From an uncultured Collinsella sp. (lineage in GTDB: Bacteria; Actinomycetota; Coriobacteriia; Coriobacteriales; Coriobacteriaceae), in assembly GCA_902470695.1 (NCBI GenBank), contig CABRHH010000025.1:1-41823 (forward strand): 41,823 nt of DNA. The letters are read 5' to 3'. Made by a program: the position numbers and the translations under genes. The notes beneath the pieces were generated by a model, which saw only the letters and a program-made list of their open reading frames with translations, was not told the DNA's origin and did not search any database. Below, piece by piece: positions 33,380 through 41,351 of this stretch (the stretch's first letter is position 1; each line of letters begins with the position of its first letter).

Positions 33380-34096
33380 CTAGAGCTGGCGCAGGCTCTC
33401 CACCAAACCGGTCTTGCTGTCGGTTTGCCCGTCGCGCATCTTGATGACGCGCGCGGGGACGCCGGCCACCACGGCCCGCGCCGGCACGTCTTCCACCACC
33501 ACGGCCCCTGCGGCCACCACGGCCCCTGCTCCCACGTGCACGCCTTCGAGCACCACAGCGTTCGCGCCGATCATGACGTCGTCGTCGATGCGCACCGGGG
33601 TGGCGCTGGCCGGTTCGATCACGCCAGCCAGCACCGTGCCCGCCCCGACGTGGCACCGCGCGCCCACGATGGTCCGCCCGCCCAGGACCGCGCCCATATC
33701 GATCATCGATGCGGGGCCGATCTCGGCGCCGATGTTGATGATCGCCCCCATCATGATGACCGCGCCGTCGCCGATTGACACGCGGTCGCGGATAATCGCG
33801 CCCGGCTCGATGCGCGCGTTGACGCCTTTGAGGTCGAGGAGGGGGACGGCGGAGTTCCGGCAGTCGTTTTCGATGTCGTAGCTGACGATATCGTCCGCGT
33901 GCGCCTCAAGCACGGGGGCGAGCTCGTTCCAGTCGCCGAACACGACGGTGCCCGCGGGCGTGCCGTAGACCCGCGCCGTGCCCCAATCCACCTGCGCGTC
34001 CGGCAGCAGGCGCACGAAGAGCTTGACCGGGGTCTTTTTTTCGGCGTTAGCGATGAAATCGATGATCTGTTGGGCGTCCATGGCTGTATCTGACAT
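33380..34096 (-). CDS. dapH: Tetrahydrodipicolinate N-acetyltransferase DapH
   Basis: It acetylates tetrahydrodipicolinate with acetyl-CoA, opening the acetylase branch of DAP synthesis. The sequence follows B. subtilis DapH closely: IIDFIANAEKKTPVKLFV at the N-terminus, NSAVPLLDLKGVNARIEPGAIIRD, then left-handed beta-helix hexapeptide repeats (VIMMGAIINIGAEIG, MIDMGAVLGGRTIVG, CHVGAGTVLAGVIEP). Length is 238 (B. subtilis 236). The acetyl rather than succinyl branch is inferred from this similarity. The ATG at 34096 has GAAAGGA six bases upstream. Last gene of the lysA operon, 54 bases after dapB. Confidence 0.94.
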   Translation of the reverse strand: MSDTAMDAQQIIDFIANAEKKTPVKLFVRLLPDAQVDWGTARVYGTPAGTVVFGDWNELAPVLEAHADDIVSYDIENDCRNSAVPLLDLKGVNARIEPGAIIRDRVSIGDGAVIMMGAIINIGAEIGPASMIDMGAVLGGRTIVGARCHVGAGTVLAGVIEPASATPVRIDDDVMIGANAVVLEGVHVGAGAVVAAGAVVVEDVPARAVVAGVPARVIKMRDGQTDSKTGLVESLRQL

Positions 34097-34150
34097 ACGA
34101 GATCCTTTCACGGTGAGACGATGCTGAGGGGTGCGAGGGAGGGCACGCGG

Positions 34151-34906
34151 CTATCCGAACATGAGCGCATCGAAGGTGTAGAAGCCCGCCGGGCGTTCGA
34201 CGAGCTTCACGGCGGCGGCGAGCGCGCCGTTCGCGAAGATCTGCCGGCTGGCCGCACGATGGGTGAGGGTGACCTCCTCGTCCGTCCCGAAGAAGCCGAC
34301 GGTGTGGACGCCCGCTACGGTGCCGCCGCGCACCGCGTGCACGCCGATTTCGTCTGTCGCGCGCGGGCCGCACAGGCCTTCACGGCCGAACACGGGCGAC
34401 AATGCACCGAGCCCCATGGCGGCGCGTGTCTCCTGCACGGCGTCGACGAGCATCGAGGCAGTGCCGCTGGGGGCGTCGGCCTTCCGGTTGTGGTGGCATT
34501 CGATGATCTCGACGTCGAATCCGGGAAGCTCGCGGGTGGCTTGGGCAACAAGGTGCCGAAGCGCCGCCACGCCGATCGAATAGTTGCCGCTCCATACCAC
34601 CGGTACGTCCGCCCCGAGCGCGCGCAGCTCCGCTGCCTGCTCGGGGGTGTAGCCCGTGGTGCCGGACACGAGCGCGCATCTGCAGTGCGTCACGTAGGCT
34701 GCCACGCCCGCCAGGCACGAGGCGTGGGAGAAGTCGATGAGGACGTCGGCGGCAGCGGCGCTTTCCATAGCGTCGGCATCCGAGCCGTCAAGGCAGGCGA
34801 CCACCTCGAAGACGGGGGTGCCCTCGTGCGTGCGGGCCGCCTCGGCGGTCGTGCGGATCAGCGAGCCCATGCGGCCCGTTCCCGCAAGTGCGATTCTATG
34901 CAACAA
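34151..34906 (-). CDS. dapB: 4-hydroxy-tetrahydrodipicolinate reductase DapB
   Basis: It reduces the DapA product with NAD(P)H. The nucleotide fold is IALAGTGRMGSLI (the usual GxxGRMG), and the substrate site ECHHNRKADAPSGTA carries the catalytic H-H and lysine. DVLIDFSHA and WSGNYSIGVAAL are also typical. The start appears to be TTG: TTG codons at 34906 and 34903 lie behind GGAGG in the end of dapA, and the next ATG would remove the nucleotide motif. The gene overlaps the dapA stop by 11 bases, so translation is coupled. Length is 251, normal. Confidence 0.93.
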   Translation of the reverse strand: MLHRIALAGTGRMGSLIRTTAEAARTHEGTPVFEVVACLDGSDADAMESAAAADVLIDFSHASCLAGVAAYVTHCRCALVSGTTGYTPEQAAELRALGADVPVVWSGNYSIGVAALRHLVAQATRELPGFDVEIIECHHNRKADAPSGTASMLVDAVQETRAAMGLGALSPVFGREGLCGPRATDEIGVHAVRGGTVAGVHTVGFFGTDEEVTLTHRAASRQIFANGALAAAVKLVERPAGFYTFDALMFG

Positions 34907-35792
34907 GGTCGGCCTCCTTCATCGTGCGCATCAGGTTCTCGCGCGCCTGTTCGCCCATGGGCGTGAGTGGCAGGCGGTAGGTGCGCTCGAGCAGGCCCAT
35001 CTGCGCGAGCGCCTCCTTGATCGGAATGGGGTTCACCTCGCTGAACAGGGCGCGGATGAGCGGCAGCCCGGCCAGCTGCAGCGAGCGCGCCCGTGCGAAG
35101 TCGCCGGCGAGCGCCGCGGCGCACATCTCGTGCACGAGGGCAGGCTGCACGTTGGCCCACACCGAGATGGTGCCCGAGGCCCCCAGGCTCATGAGCGGCA
35201 CCGTGAGCGCGTCTTCGCCGGAGTACAGGCGGAAATCGTCCGACAGCAGGGTAGCGATGCTCGCGGCGTAGTCCATGTTGCCGCTGGCCTCCTTGATCCC
35301 CATGATGCGGGGGTGCCGGCTTAGGCGCTCGACGTTCGCCACGCTGATGCCGCATCCGCACCGCCCGGGGATGTTGTAGAGGATGCAGGGGATGTCAACC
35401 GCGTCGGCCGCGCTCGCCAGGTGCCGATAGATGCCCTCTTCGCTGCTCTTGTTGTAGTAGGGCGTGATGAGCAGCAGCCCATCGGCCCCCAGGTGCTGGT
35501 AGGCGAGGGACTTCTCGCGCATGGTCTGGGTGCAGTTCGAGCCGGACCCGGCGATGACGGGGATGCGCCCCGCTGCCCGTGCGACCACGCAGCGGAGCAC
35601 CTCGGCGTCCTCCTCGTGCGTCATGGTGGAGCTCTCACCGGTCGTGCCCAGCACCAGGATGCCGTCGGTCCCGTGGGCGAGGTGGTAATCGACCAAGCGC
35701 TCAAGCGCGGCGAAGTCGATGCCGCCGTCTGCTGTGAAGGGGGTGACGAGCGCCACGATGGAGCCGGTGAGGGTGCGGATGTCACATGCCAC
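34896..35792 (-). CDS. dapA: 4-hydroxy-tetrahydrodipicolinate synthase DapA
   Basis: It condenses pyruvate with aspartate semialdehyde, the first committed step. K167 (GIKEASGNMD) forms the Schiff base, Y139 (LYNIPGR) and T50/T51 (GTTGESST) complete the catalytic set. The start is a GTG at 35792 with AAGGAG six bases upstream, giving 298 residues, the family norm; a longer reading would add a non-conserved Pro/Arg-rich segment. It overlaps the lysA 3' end by 11 bases. Confidence 0.94.
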   Translation of the reverse strand: MACDIRTLTGSIVALVTPFTADGGIDFAALERLVDYHLAHGTDGILVLGTTGESSTMTHEEDAEVLRCVVARAAGRIPVIAGSGSNCTQTMREKSLAYQHLGADGLLLITPYYNKSSEEGIYRHLASAADAVDIPCILYNIPGRCGCGISVANVERLSRHPRIMGIKEASGNMDYAASIATLLSDDFRLYSGEDALTVPLMSLGASGTISVWANVQPALVHEMCAAALAGDFARARSLQLAGLPLIRALFSEVNPIPIKEALAQMGLLERTYRLPLTPMGEQARENLMRTMKEADLVA

Positions 35793-37251
35793 GGGATGCT
35801 CCTTCCTGCGCGGGTGCGGGTTGGTTGGGGTGTTCGGCTGCCGCGCGGCGCGGTGCGGTTGCGGTGCGTGCGGCAGCGTCATAGCTGCGCGCGGCTTGGT
35901 CGCCGGCGTCACCGCCATGCGCGGGTGGCGGCGACGCCGTCTGTGCGGCCTCAACGGCGGTGCGCATGATGCGCTCGTGCACGTCGGGCAGCACGTCGAG
36001 CGTGGCGAAATAGTCGGCCGGGGTCTCGGCGCGGCGGATGAGGTCGCAGCTGCCGTTCTCGCGCAGCAGCACCTCGGCGTGGCGCAGGCGGCCGTTGTAG
36101 TTGTAGCCCATCGTGTGGCCGTGGGCCCCGGTGTCGTGGATGACGAGCAGATCGCCGCGTTCGACCTCCGGCAGCGCGCGCTCGCGGGCGAACTTGTCGT
36201 TGTTCTCGCACAGGTTGCCGCATACGTCGTACGTGCGGGTTGCGGGCCGGCGGCTCTTGTCGGGTCCGCCCGCCTGGCCCATGACGGTGATGTGGTGGTA
36301 GGCGCCGTACATGGCGGGGCGGATCAGGTCGCAGGCGTTTGCATCCACCCCGATGTAGTCGCGATAGGTGCGTTTCTCGTGGATGGCGCGCGTCACCAGG
36401 CAGCCGTAGGGCCCCAGCATGAAGCGGCCCATCTCGGTGTAGATAGCCACGTCTTCCATGCCGGCGGGCACCAGCACCTCTTCGAAGGCGCACCGCACGC
36501 CCTCGCCGATCGCGCGGATGTCGTTGGGCATCTCGTCAGGCCGGTAGGGGATGCCCACACCGCCGGAGAGGTTGATGAAGCCGATGTGCGCGCCGGTTTC
36601 GCGCGCGAGGCGCACGGCGAGGTCGAACAGGATGCGCGCGAGGGCGGGGTAGTAGTCGTTGGTCACCGTGTTGCTGGCGAGAAAGGCGTGCAGGCCGAAG
36701 GTGGTGGCGCCGCCGGCGCGCAGCATGCGGAACGCTTCGAAGAGCTGCTCCTCGGTCATGCCGTACTTGGCTTCGCCCGGGTTGTCCATGAGGCCGTTGG
36801 CCAGCCGAAACAGGCCGCCGGGGTTGAAGCGGCAGCATACGCGCGCGGGCAACGGACCCACCTGCTCCTGCCAGAAGGGAATGTGCGTGATGTCGTCGAA
36901 GTTGACGGTGGCGTCCAGACGCGCAGCCAGGCGGAAATCCTCGGCGGGTACGTCGTTGTCCGAAAGCATGATGTCCGCGCCGTGGCAGCCGAGCGCCTGG
37001 GCGAGCATGAGCTCCGTTGCGCTCGAGCAGTCCAGCCCGCAGCCGTATTCCTGCAGGATGCCGATGAGCATCGGGTTCGGGTTCGCCTTGACGGCGAAGT
37101 ACTCGCGAAAGCCCGGGTTCCAGGCGAAGGCGTCCCGCACCGCCTCCATGTTGCGGCGGATGCCGGCTTCGTCATAGAGGTGAAACGGCGTTGGGTGGTG
37201 CTCGGCGATGTGGACGAGCTGGTCTTTGGTCACGAAGGGTGCTTTGGGCAT
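35782..37251 (-). CDS. lysA: Diaminopimelate decarboxylase LysA
   Basis: A PLP enzyme of fold type III that decarboxylates meso-DAP to lysine. K55 in YFAVKANPNP binds PLP; LSGGVGIPY and EMGRFMLGPYG bind the phosphate; C344 in YDVCGNLCENNDKF comes from the partner subunit's active site. The catalytic part ends near residue 435. The remaining 55 residues are an Ala/Pro-rich, Gln-containing tail not found in typical LysA (about 420 residues), and its coding sequence includes the dapA ribosome-binding site. The ATG at 37251 has AGGAGG six bases upstream. First gene of the operon behind a lysine riboswitch. Confidence 0.95.
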   Translation of the reverse strand: MPKAPFVTKDQLVHIAEHHPTPFHLYDEAGIRRNMEAVRDAFAWNPGFREYFAVKANPNPMLIGILQEYGCGLDCSSATELMLAQALGCHGADIMLSDNDVPAEDFRLAARLDATVNFDDITHIPFWQEQVGPLPARVCCRFNPGGLFRLANGLMDNPGEAKYGMTEEQLFEAFRMLRAGGATTFGLHAFLASNTVTNDYYPALARILFDLAVRLARETGAHIGFINLSGGVGIPYRPDEMPNDIRAIGEGVRCAFEEVLVPAGMEDVAIYTEMGRFMLGPYGCLVTRAIHEKRTYRDYIGVDANACDLIRPAMYGAYHHITVMGQAGGPDKSRRPATRTYDVCGNLCENNDKFARERALPEVERGDLLVIHDTGAHGHTMGYNYNGRLRHAEVLLRENGSCDLIRRAETPADYFATLDVLPDVHERIMRTAVEAAQTASPPPAHGGDAGDQAARSYDAAARTATAPRRAAAEHPNQPAPAQEGASRGM

Positions 37252-37285
37252 GATGCCTCCTGTATGGATAGCGCTCCTGCAGATG

Positions 37286-37428
37286 CAGACAGTCCTGCGG
37301 GTGTTTCCCGCAGGCCCACTCCGTGCGCCGCGCCCGGTGCCCGGAGTTCGGCGGAATTGCCCGGGCGCAGGGTCGGGGCCTGCCGGCTCACCTGCGCTTC
37401 ATCGCTTCCGCACCTCTATCTGGTGAGT
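37286..37428 (-). ncRNA. Lysine riboswitch (L-box) in the lysA leader
   Basis: On the minus strand the sequence begins CACCAGATAGAGGTGCGG, the conserved L-box opening. P1 is formed by CAGATAG (37422-37416) with CTGTCTG (37292-37286), all seven pairs allowed. GCCGAA, the conserved internal block, is present around 37345, and the final arm CCTGCGGG/CCCGCAGG with loop AAACA (37314-37294) precedes the closing P1 strand. The element is compact, about 140 nt against about 175 in B. subtilis lysC. The lysA ribosome-binding site lies 30 bases beyond P1 and there is no terminator, so control of translation start is likely. Confidence 0.88.
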
Positions 37429-37437
37429 ACTTTAGCA
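37429..37437 (-). promoter_or_regulatory. Extended -10 promoter of the lysA operon
   Basis: Minus-strand TGCTAAAGT fits the extended -10 pattern. The predicted transcription start (about 37422) falls right at the first P1 bases of the riboswitch, which supports both calls. Confidence 0.65.
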
Positions 37438-37535
37438 TGACAAAGCGGCCGCGACACCCCTGCGGATTCGTGCGGCACATCTGCAACAGGTTCGTAACAA
37501 AGCGGATGCGTCGGCGCGGGTTGCGGCGCGCTGGC

Positions 37536-37541
37536 TATACT
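37536..37541 (+). promoter_or_regulatory. -10 element of the M20 amidohydrolase gene
   Basis: TATACT (GGCTATACTGG) lies 38 bases upstream of the start codon and diverges from the lysA promoter. Confidence 0.45.
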
Positions 37542-37579
37542 GGCTCAAAACGAGCGGGCTGGTGGGAGAGGAACGAGCG

Positions 37580-38914
37580 ATGAGGGGAACGGGCGGGTGC
37601 GCGCATACGAGCGGCGTCGGTGGTGTGGTGAAGGGCGCGGGTGCGCCGGTCTGCGGGTCCGTCCCGCAGCTCATGGAGCCGGCCGAGGAGCTTGAGCTAC
37701 TGCGAAGGTTTCGGCGCGACCTGCATCGGATTCCCGAGCTCGATCGCGACGTGCCGCGCACGCTCGCCTACATCGAGCGGGTGCTCGCCGGGCTTGCCTG
37801 CGAGGTGGCCCATCCGTGTCCGGGTTGCGTGTGCGCCCATTTCGATCTGGGCCGCACGGATTGCGTGGCCATCCGCGCCGACATCGACGCGCTGCCGATC
37901 GCGGAGCAGACGGGCTGCTCGTTTGCATCGGAACATCCCGGGCGCATGCACGCGTGCGGGCACGATGCGCACATGGCCATGGCGCTCACCTGCGCCGTAT
38001 GGGTCGACCGTGCGCTGCGGGAGCGGCCCGAACTGCTGGCGCATAACGTGCTGTTCGTGTTCCAGCCGGCGGAGGAAACGACCGGCGGGGCGCGGTCGGT
38101 ATGCGAAAGCGGGGTCTTTGCGCGCTATGGTGCCCGCGCCGTCTTCGGCTTCCACGTCTGGCCCGACCTGCCCGCCGGCATCGTGGCCTCGCGGCCGGGT
38201 GCGCTGTTGGCGCGTTCGAGCGAGACTCATGTGCGGATTTTTGGCCGCAGCCTGCATATCGCCAAGACGCTCGGGCTGTCCGATACCGAGCTGGCCGATG
38301 CGGGCCTTGCCGCCGCGCGCTTTGCGGCGGGCACGCGTGAGCTCATGGGCCGCCTGGCGCAAGACGAACCTTGCATCTGCATGTTCGGCCAGCTGCGGGC
38401 CGGGACGGTGTGCAACGCGGTGGCGGGCCGGGCGGAGCTTGCCGGGAGCCTGCGCGTGTTCTCCGAGGCAATGTTCGACCGGGCGCGCGCCGAGCTGCGC
38501 GCGCTGCTCGATGAGGTGTGCGCGGCGTGCGGCTGCACGGGCGAGATCTCCTTCGCCGAAGGGTATCCGGCCGTGGCGAACGACGACAAACTGTTCGCGC
38601 GCGCGGAGGCGGCGCTGTCCGGTTTGGCGCGCGTGGAGCAGCCCTTGTTGATCGCTGAGGATTTCTCGTTCTACCAGAGGCACCTGCCAGGCGTGTTCTT
38701 CCTGCTGGGTGTGGGTGAGCCGGCGGTGGGCACGGCCGACGGCCCGGGTTGCGGCCGCGGTTTGCTGGTCGATGCCGGAGTGGAAGGCGCCGATGCAGAT
38801 GCGGACTTCCTCGGGTACGCGCGAAGCGGGCTTCATACGAGCACGCTTATGTTTGACGAGCGCATCCTGTCCGTCGGCGTCGCCACCTATCGTCGTCTGC
38901 TTATGGGGTTGTAG
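37580..38914 (+). CDS. M20D amidohydrolase, candidate N-acetyldiaminopimelate deacetylase
   Basis: A cytoplasmic zinc-dependent amidohydrolase of peptidase family M20D (the hippurate hydrolase / N-acetyl-DAP deacetylase group). Metal and catalytic residues are intact: HACGHDAH (residues 124-131), the glutamates of QPAEETTGG, the histidine of GFHVWPDLPAG, the glutamate of AEDFSFY and the histidine in LHTSTLMFD. The first 35 residues are unconserved. The ATG at 37580 has GAGAGG seven bases upstream; a GTG at 37562 is possible. It diverges from a DapH-containing lysine operon that lacks its own deacetylase, so removal of acetyl from N-acetyl-LL-DAP is the likeliest job. Other amino-acid amides remain possible. 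Confidence 0.85.
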   Translation: MRGTGGCAHTSGVGGVVKGAGAPVCGSVPQLMEPAEELELLRRFRRDLHRIPELDRDVPRTLAYIERVLAGLACEVAHPCPGCVCAHFDLGRTDCVAIRADIDALPIAEQTGCSFASEHPGRMHACGHDAHMAMALTCAVWVDRALRERPELLAHNVLFVFQPAEETTGGARSVCESGVFARYGARAVFGFHVWPDLPAGIVASRPGALLARSSETHVRIFGRSLHIAKTLGLSDTELADAGLAAARFAAGTRELMGRLAQDEPCICMFGQLRAGTVCNAVAGRAELAGSLRVFSEAMFDRARAELRALLDEVCAACGCTGEISFAEGYPAVANDDKLFARAEAALSGLARVEQPLLIAEDFSFYQRHLPGVFFLLGVGEPAVGTADGPGCGRGLLVDAGVEGADADADFLGYARSGLHTSTLMFDERILSVGVATYRRLLMGL

Positions 38915-39010
38915 GTCGGCAAGCGCGGATGCCCGCCGGATGTGTTGTCGTTTGTTTGTGGATGGCGTGGGCTGTCTCAGCGCCGATCGGTCCGCGGTGC
39001 GCTCTGGCGT

Positions 39011-41008
39011 CTACGCGGAAGGCTGGGCGGCTGCGTCTGCCGGGGCTTGGTCCTCGGGGTGCGCGGGCAGTACATCCTGGATGGAGCTGTAGATGAGCTG
39101 GACGTATTCCTGGGCGCCTTGCTCGGACAGATGCGTGCCGTCGCCGTCGAACAGGTCGTTGCGCCCGGCGCTGTAGCCGTACCAGTCGACGACCCGCACG
39201 TTCCGGTAGCGTTCTGCTGCGCGTGACAGGGCGGCGTTGGTATCGCCTTCCCAGGCATCCGGATGCCGGGTGTTCACGAACACGGCGATGCGCGTGTCGC
39301 CGACCTTCGCCATGAGGGCGTCGACCATCTGATCGCTGACCGGGCCGTTGGTGCCCAGCGCGAAGACGGAGATCTTGCCGGCTTTGTTCTCCTGCAGATA
39401 GGCATCATAGACATCGGTGCCGGCGGCGAACTGGCGGTTCTTGAGTGCGTCGATATGCCCGTGCGGGAAGGTTTGCTCGAAATACGGCACGGCGCGCAGG
39501 GAGACCGAGTCGCCGATCATCAGCACGTCGAAGGCGTCGGCAGGGAAGGGGTTCGTGTTGTCGACGTCGGCCGGGGCGTCCGCGTTCTGCGCGCTGCTGG
39601 GAGCGTCTGTCGCCTGATCGGCACCTGCGCCCTGCCCGCCGGTATTCGCCGGCTTGTCACCCGCTTCCGCCGGTGTTCCGTCCTGCAGCAGCGCCGCCCC
39701 CTCGGCACTCAGCGCGGAGGTGTTGGGGACTAGCGCAAGTCCGCCGCAGGCCACCAGCAGGAATGCGGCGCAACCTGCCAGCGGGACCGCATGGCGCCGT
39801 ACGAACGCGCCGCGGGCATCGCGGCCTTGCCGGACGGCGCGCAGCGTCCGCCCGAGGGCGCCGTGCCGAAACGGCGTCTCGATGAAGCGGTAGCACAGCG
39901 CGGCGACGGCGATGACGAGTGCAACCTGGAGCGCGTACATCCACCAGGGCTTCTGCGCGACATCGCTGGCCGGGTTCATGAGCAGCAGCAACGGGTAGTG
40001 CCACAGGTAGATGCTGTAGGAGCGCTTGCCCACCCAGACGAGCGGACCCCAGCCAAGCGGGCGCGCCAGCAGACTGCCGGGACGGCTGCACGCCAAGACC
40101 ATCGCCAGTGCAAGCGCGGTGGCCAGCACGGTGCCGCCGCGGTAGGAAAACGCATCGTAGCCGTTGGTGAAAAGAGCCAGGGCCACAAGTCCCAGGAGCC
40201 CCGTGGCACCCAGTGCGTCCAGTGGGTTGCGGATCGCGATGCCGGCGGGTGTGCCTCCGGGCGCCGCTTCGGTTGCGTTATGCCGCAGGCGGCCGAGACG
40301 CCGCGCGCGTTGGCCTATGGCCTGCGGGGTCAGGGCGCGCGGTGGCACCAGGGCGAGCCAGCAGCCCATAAGCAGCGAGAACGCTCGCGTGTCCGTTCCG
40401 TAGTACACGCGGCTGGGGTCGGCTCCGGGGGTGTAGAGCAACGCCATGGCGAGCGCGGAAGCTGCCGCCAGAGCAAGGGTGGTGCGGCGCAGGGTGCGGG
40501 GCGATGCATGGAGACGGAACGCCGTCAGCAGCACGAGCGGCCAGATGAGGTAGAACTGCATCTCGACGGCGAGCGACCAGAAGTGCGTGAGGGGAGAGGG
40601 ATCGCCCACCTTGCTGAAATAGGACACATCGTGCGCGATCTGCCACCAGTTGTTGCAAAACAGCAGCGACGGCAGGATGTCCGGCCGCATCTTGGTGAGC
40701 ATGACGTGGTTACATACGGTGCAGAGCGCCGCCGTGACAACGATGACCGCTAGGGTCGCGGGGAGCAGCCGACGGAGCCGGCGTATCCAGAATCCTTTAA
40801 GGTCGATGCGGTGCGTGTGGACGAACTCTTCGACGAGCAGGCGCGTGATCAGGTATCCGGACAGCACGAAAAACACGGTGACGCCGAGCATGCCGCCCGG
40901 GAGCGTGCGGGGGCTGAGGTGATAGAGCACGACTGCGGCGACGGCGAGCGCGCGGATGCCGTCGAGCGACGGGATGTAGGGTAGCCGACGGCTGCGGGTG
41001 GGGGCCAT
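39011..41008 (-). CDS. Peptidoglycan O-acetyltransferase-like protein (OatA type: acyltransferase-3 plus SGNH)
   Basis: A 665-residue membrane protein. Residues about 10-380 are an acyltransferase-3 domain with roughly ten membrane segments (YIPSLDGIRALAVAAVVLYHL with the conserved arginine and H30, GVTVFFVLSGYLI, FWIRRLRRLLPA, FWSLAVEMQFYLIWPL). One further segment (LAGCAAFLLVACGGLALV) leads to a disordered Ala/Gly/Asp-rich linker. The outer C-terminal domain is SGNH-type: GDSVS with S501 and DGTH with D623 and H626. The arrangement matches OatA, which acetylates muramic acid and gives lysozyme resistance. An acceptor other than peptidoglycan is possible. The ATG at 41008 has GAAAGG nine bases upstream. 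Confidence 0.9.
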   Translation of the reverse strand: MAPTRSRRLPYIPSLDGIRALAVAAVVLYHLSPRTLPGGMLGVTVFFVLSGYLITRLLVEEFVHTHRIDLKGFWIRRLRRLLPATLAVIVVTAALCTVCNHVMLTKMRPDILPSLLFCNNWWQIAHDVSYFSKVGDPSPLTHFWSLAVEMQFYLIWPLVLLTAFRLHASPRTLRRTTLALAAASALAMALLYTPGADPSRVYYGTDTRAFSLLMGCWLALVPPRALTPQAIGQRARRLGRLRHNATEAAPGGTPAGIAIRNPLDALGATGLLGLVALALFTNGYDAFSYRGGTVLATALALAMVLACSRPGSLLARPLGWGPLVWVGKRSYSIYLWHYPLLLLMNPASDVAQKPWWMYALQVALVIAVAALCYRFIETPFRHGALGRTLRAVRQGRDARGAFVRRHAVPLAGCAAFLLVACGGLALVPNTSALSAEGAALLQDGTPAEAGDKPANTGGQGAGADQATDAPSSAQNADAPADVDNTNPFPADAFDVLMIGDSVSLRAVPYFEQTFPHGHIDALKNRQFAAGTDVYDAYLQENKAGKISVFALGTNGPVSDQMVDALMAKVGDTRIAVFVNTRHPDAWEGDTNAALSRAAERYRNVRVVDWYGYSAGRNDLFDGDGTHLSEQGAQEYVQLIYSSIQDVLPAHPEDQAPADAAAQPSA

Positions 41009-41249
41009 GTGAGGTTGCCTTTCGTACGATGTTCCACCCGTAGTGTAGTCGGAACGCGCGGGTGCGGGTCCGTGGCTCAACGCTCGGTTCACATCTTGGC
41101 CGAGCGGCGGCACCCGGTGACGGCTGGCTAAGAGATTGCCCTTCTTGGGTTCGTTAGACGAGACAGCGCGTTCTGGTTCGTTGGCTCTAGAAGGTGATTT
41201 CATTCGGAATCGCAGGAAGTGGTGTATCCTTGTATCCACTGGAATCTCC

Positions 41250-41278
41250 TTGTTAGCATTCGCGCAAGCGGGTAGGAT
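41250..41278 (+). promoter_or_regulatory. Promoter of the Abi-like gene
   Basis: TTGTTA (41250-41255) and TAGGAT (41273-41278) are separated by 17 bases. Two TGTATCC copies (41223-41229, 41231-41237) upstream face GGATACA overlapping the -10, a possible operator. Confidence 0.55.
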
Positions 41279-41289
41279 ACATATCGATG

Positions 41290-41325
41290 GGCCCGGGAAT
41301 GACCTCTGATTCAAGTCACCGGGCC
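41290..41325 (+). promoter_or_regulatory. Leader hairpin of the Abi-like gene
   Basis: GGCCCGG (41290-41296) pairs with CCGGGCC (41319-41325), extended inside by TGAC/GTCA. It lies just before a strong AGGAGGTG ribosome-binding site and may modulate translation. Confidence 0.45.
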
Positions 41326-41351
41326 TCAATCATATCTATAGGAGGTGTTCG

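Larger units (their letters stand above)
41009..41351. other. Divergent gap with promoter, inverted repeats and leader hairpin
   Basis: This gap holds the control region of the Abi-like gene (41223-41325), a possible minus-strand -10 for oatA (TACACT, 41047-41042) and otherwise nothing I can name. Confidence 0.5.

Noticed and set aside
41009..41329. Upstream extension of the OatA-like protein to 41329
   Set aside because: The extra 107 residues are hydrophilic and unlike any OatA; the ATG at 41008 has GAAAGG and starts just before the first membrane segment.
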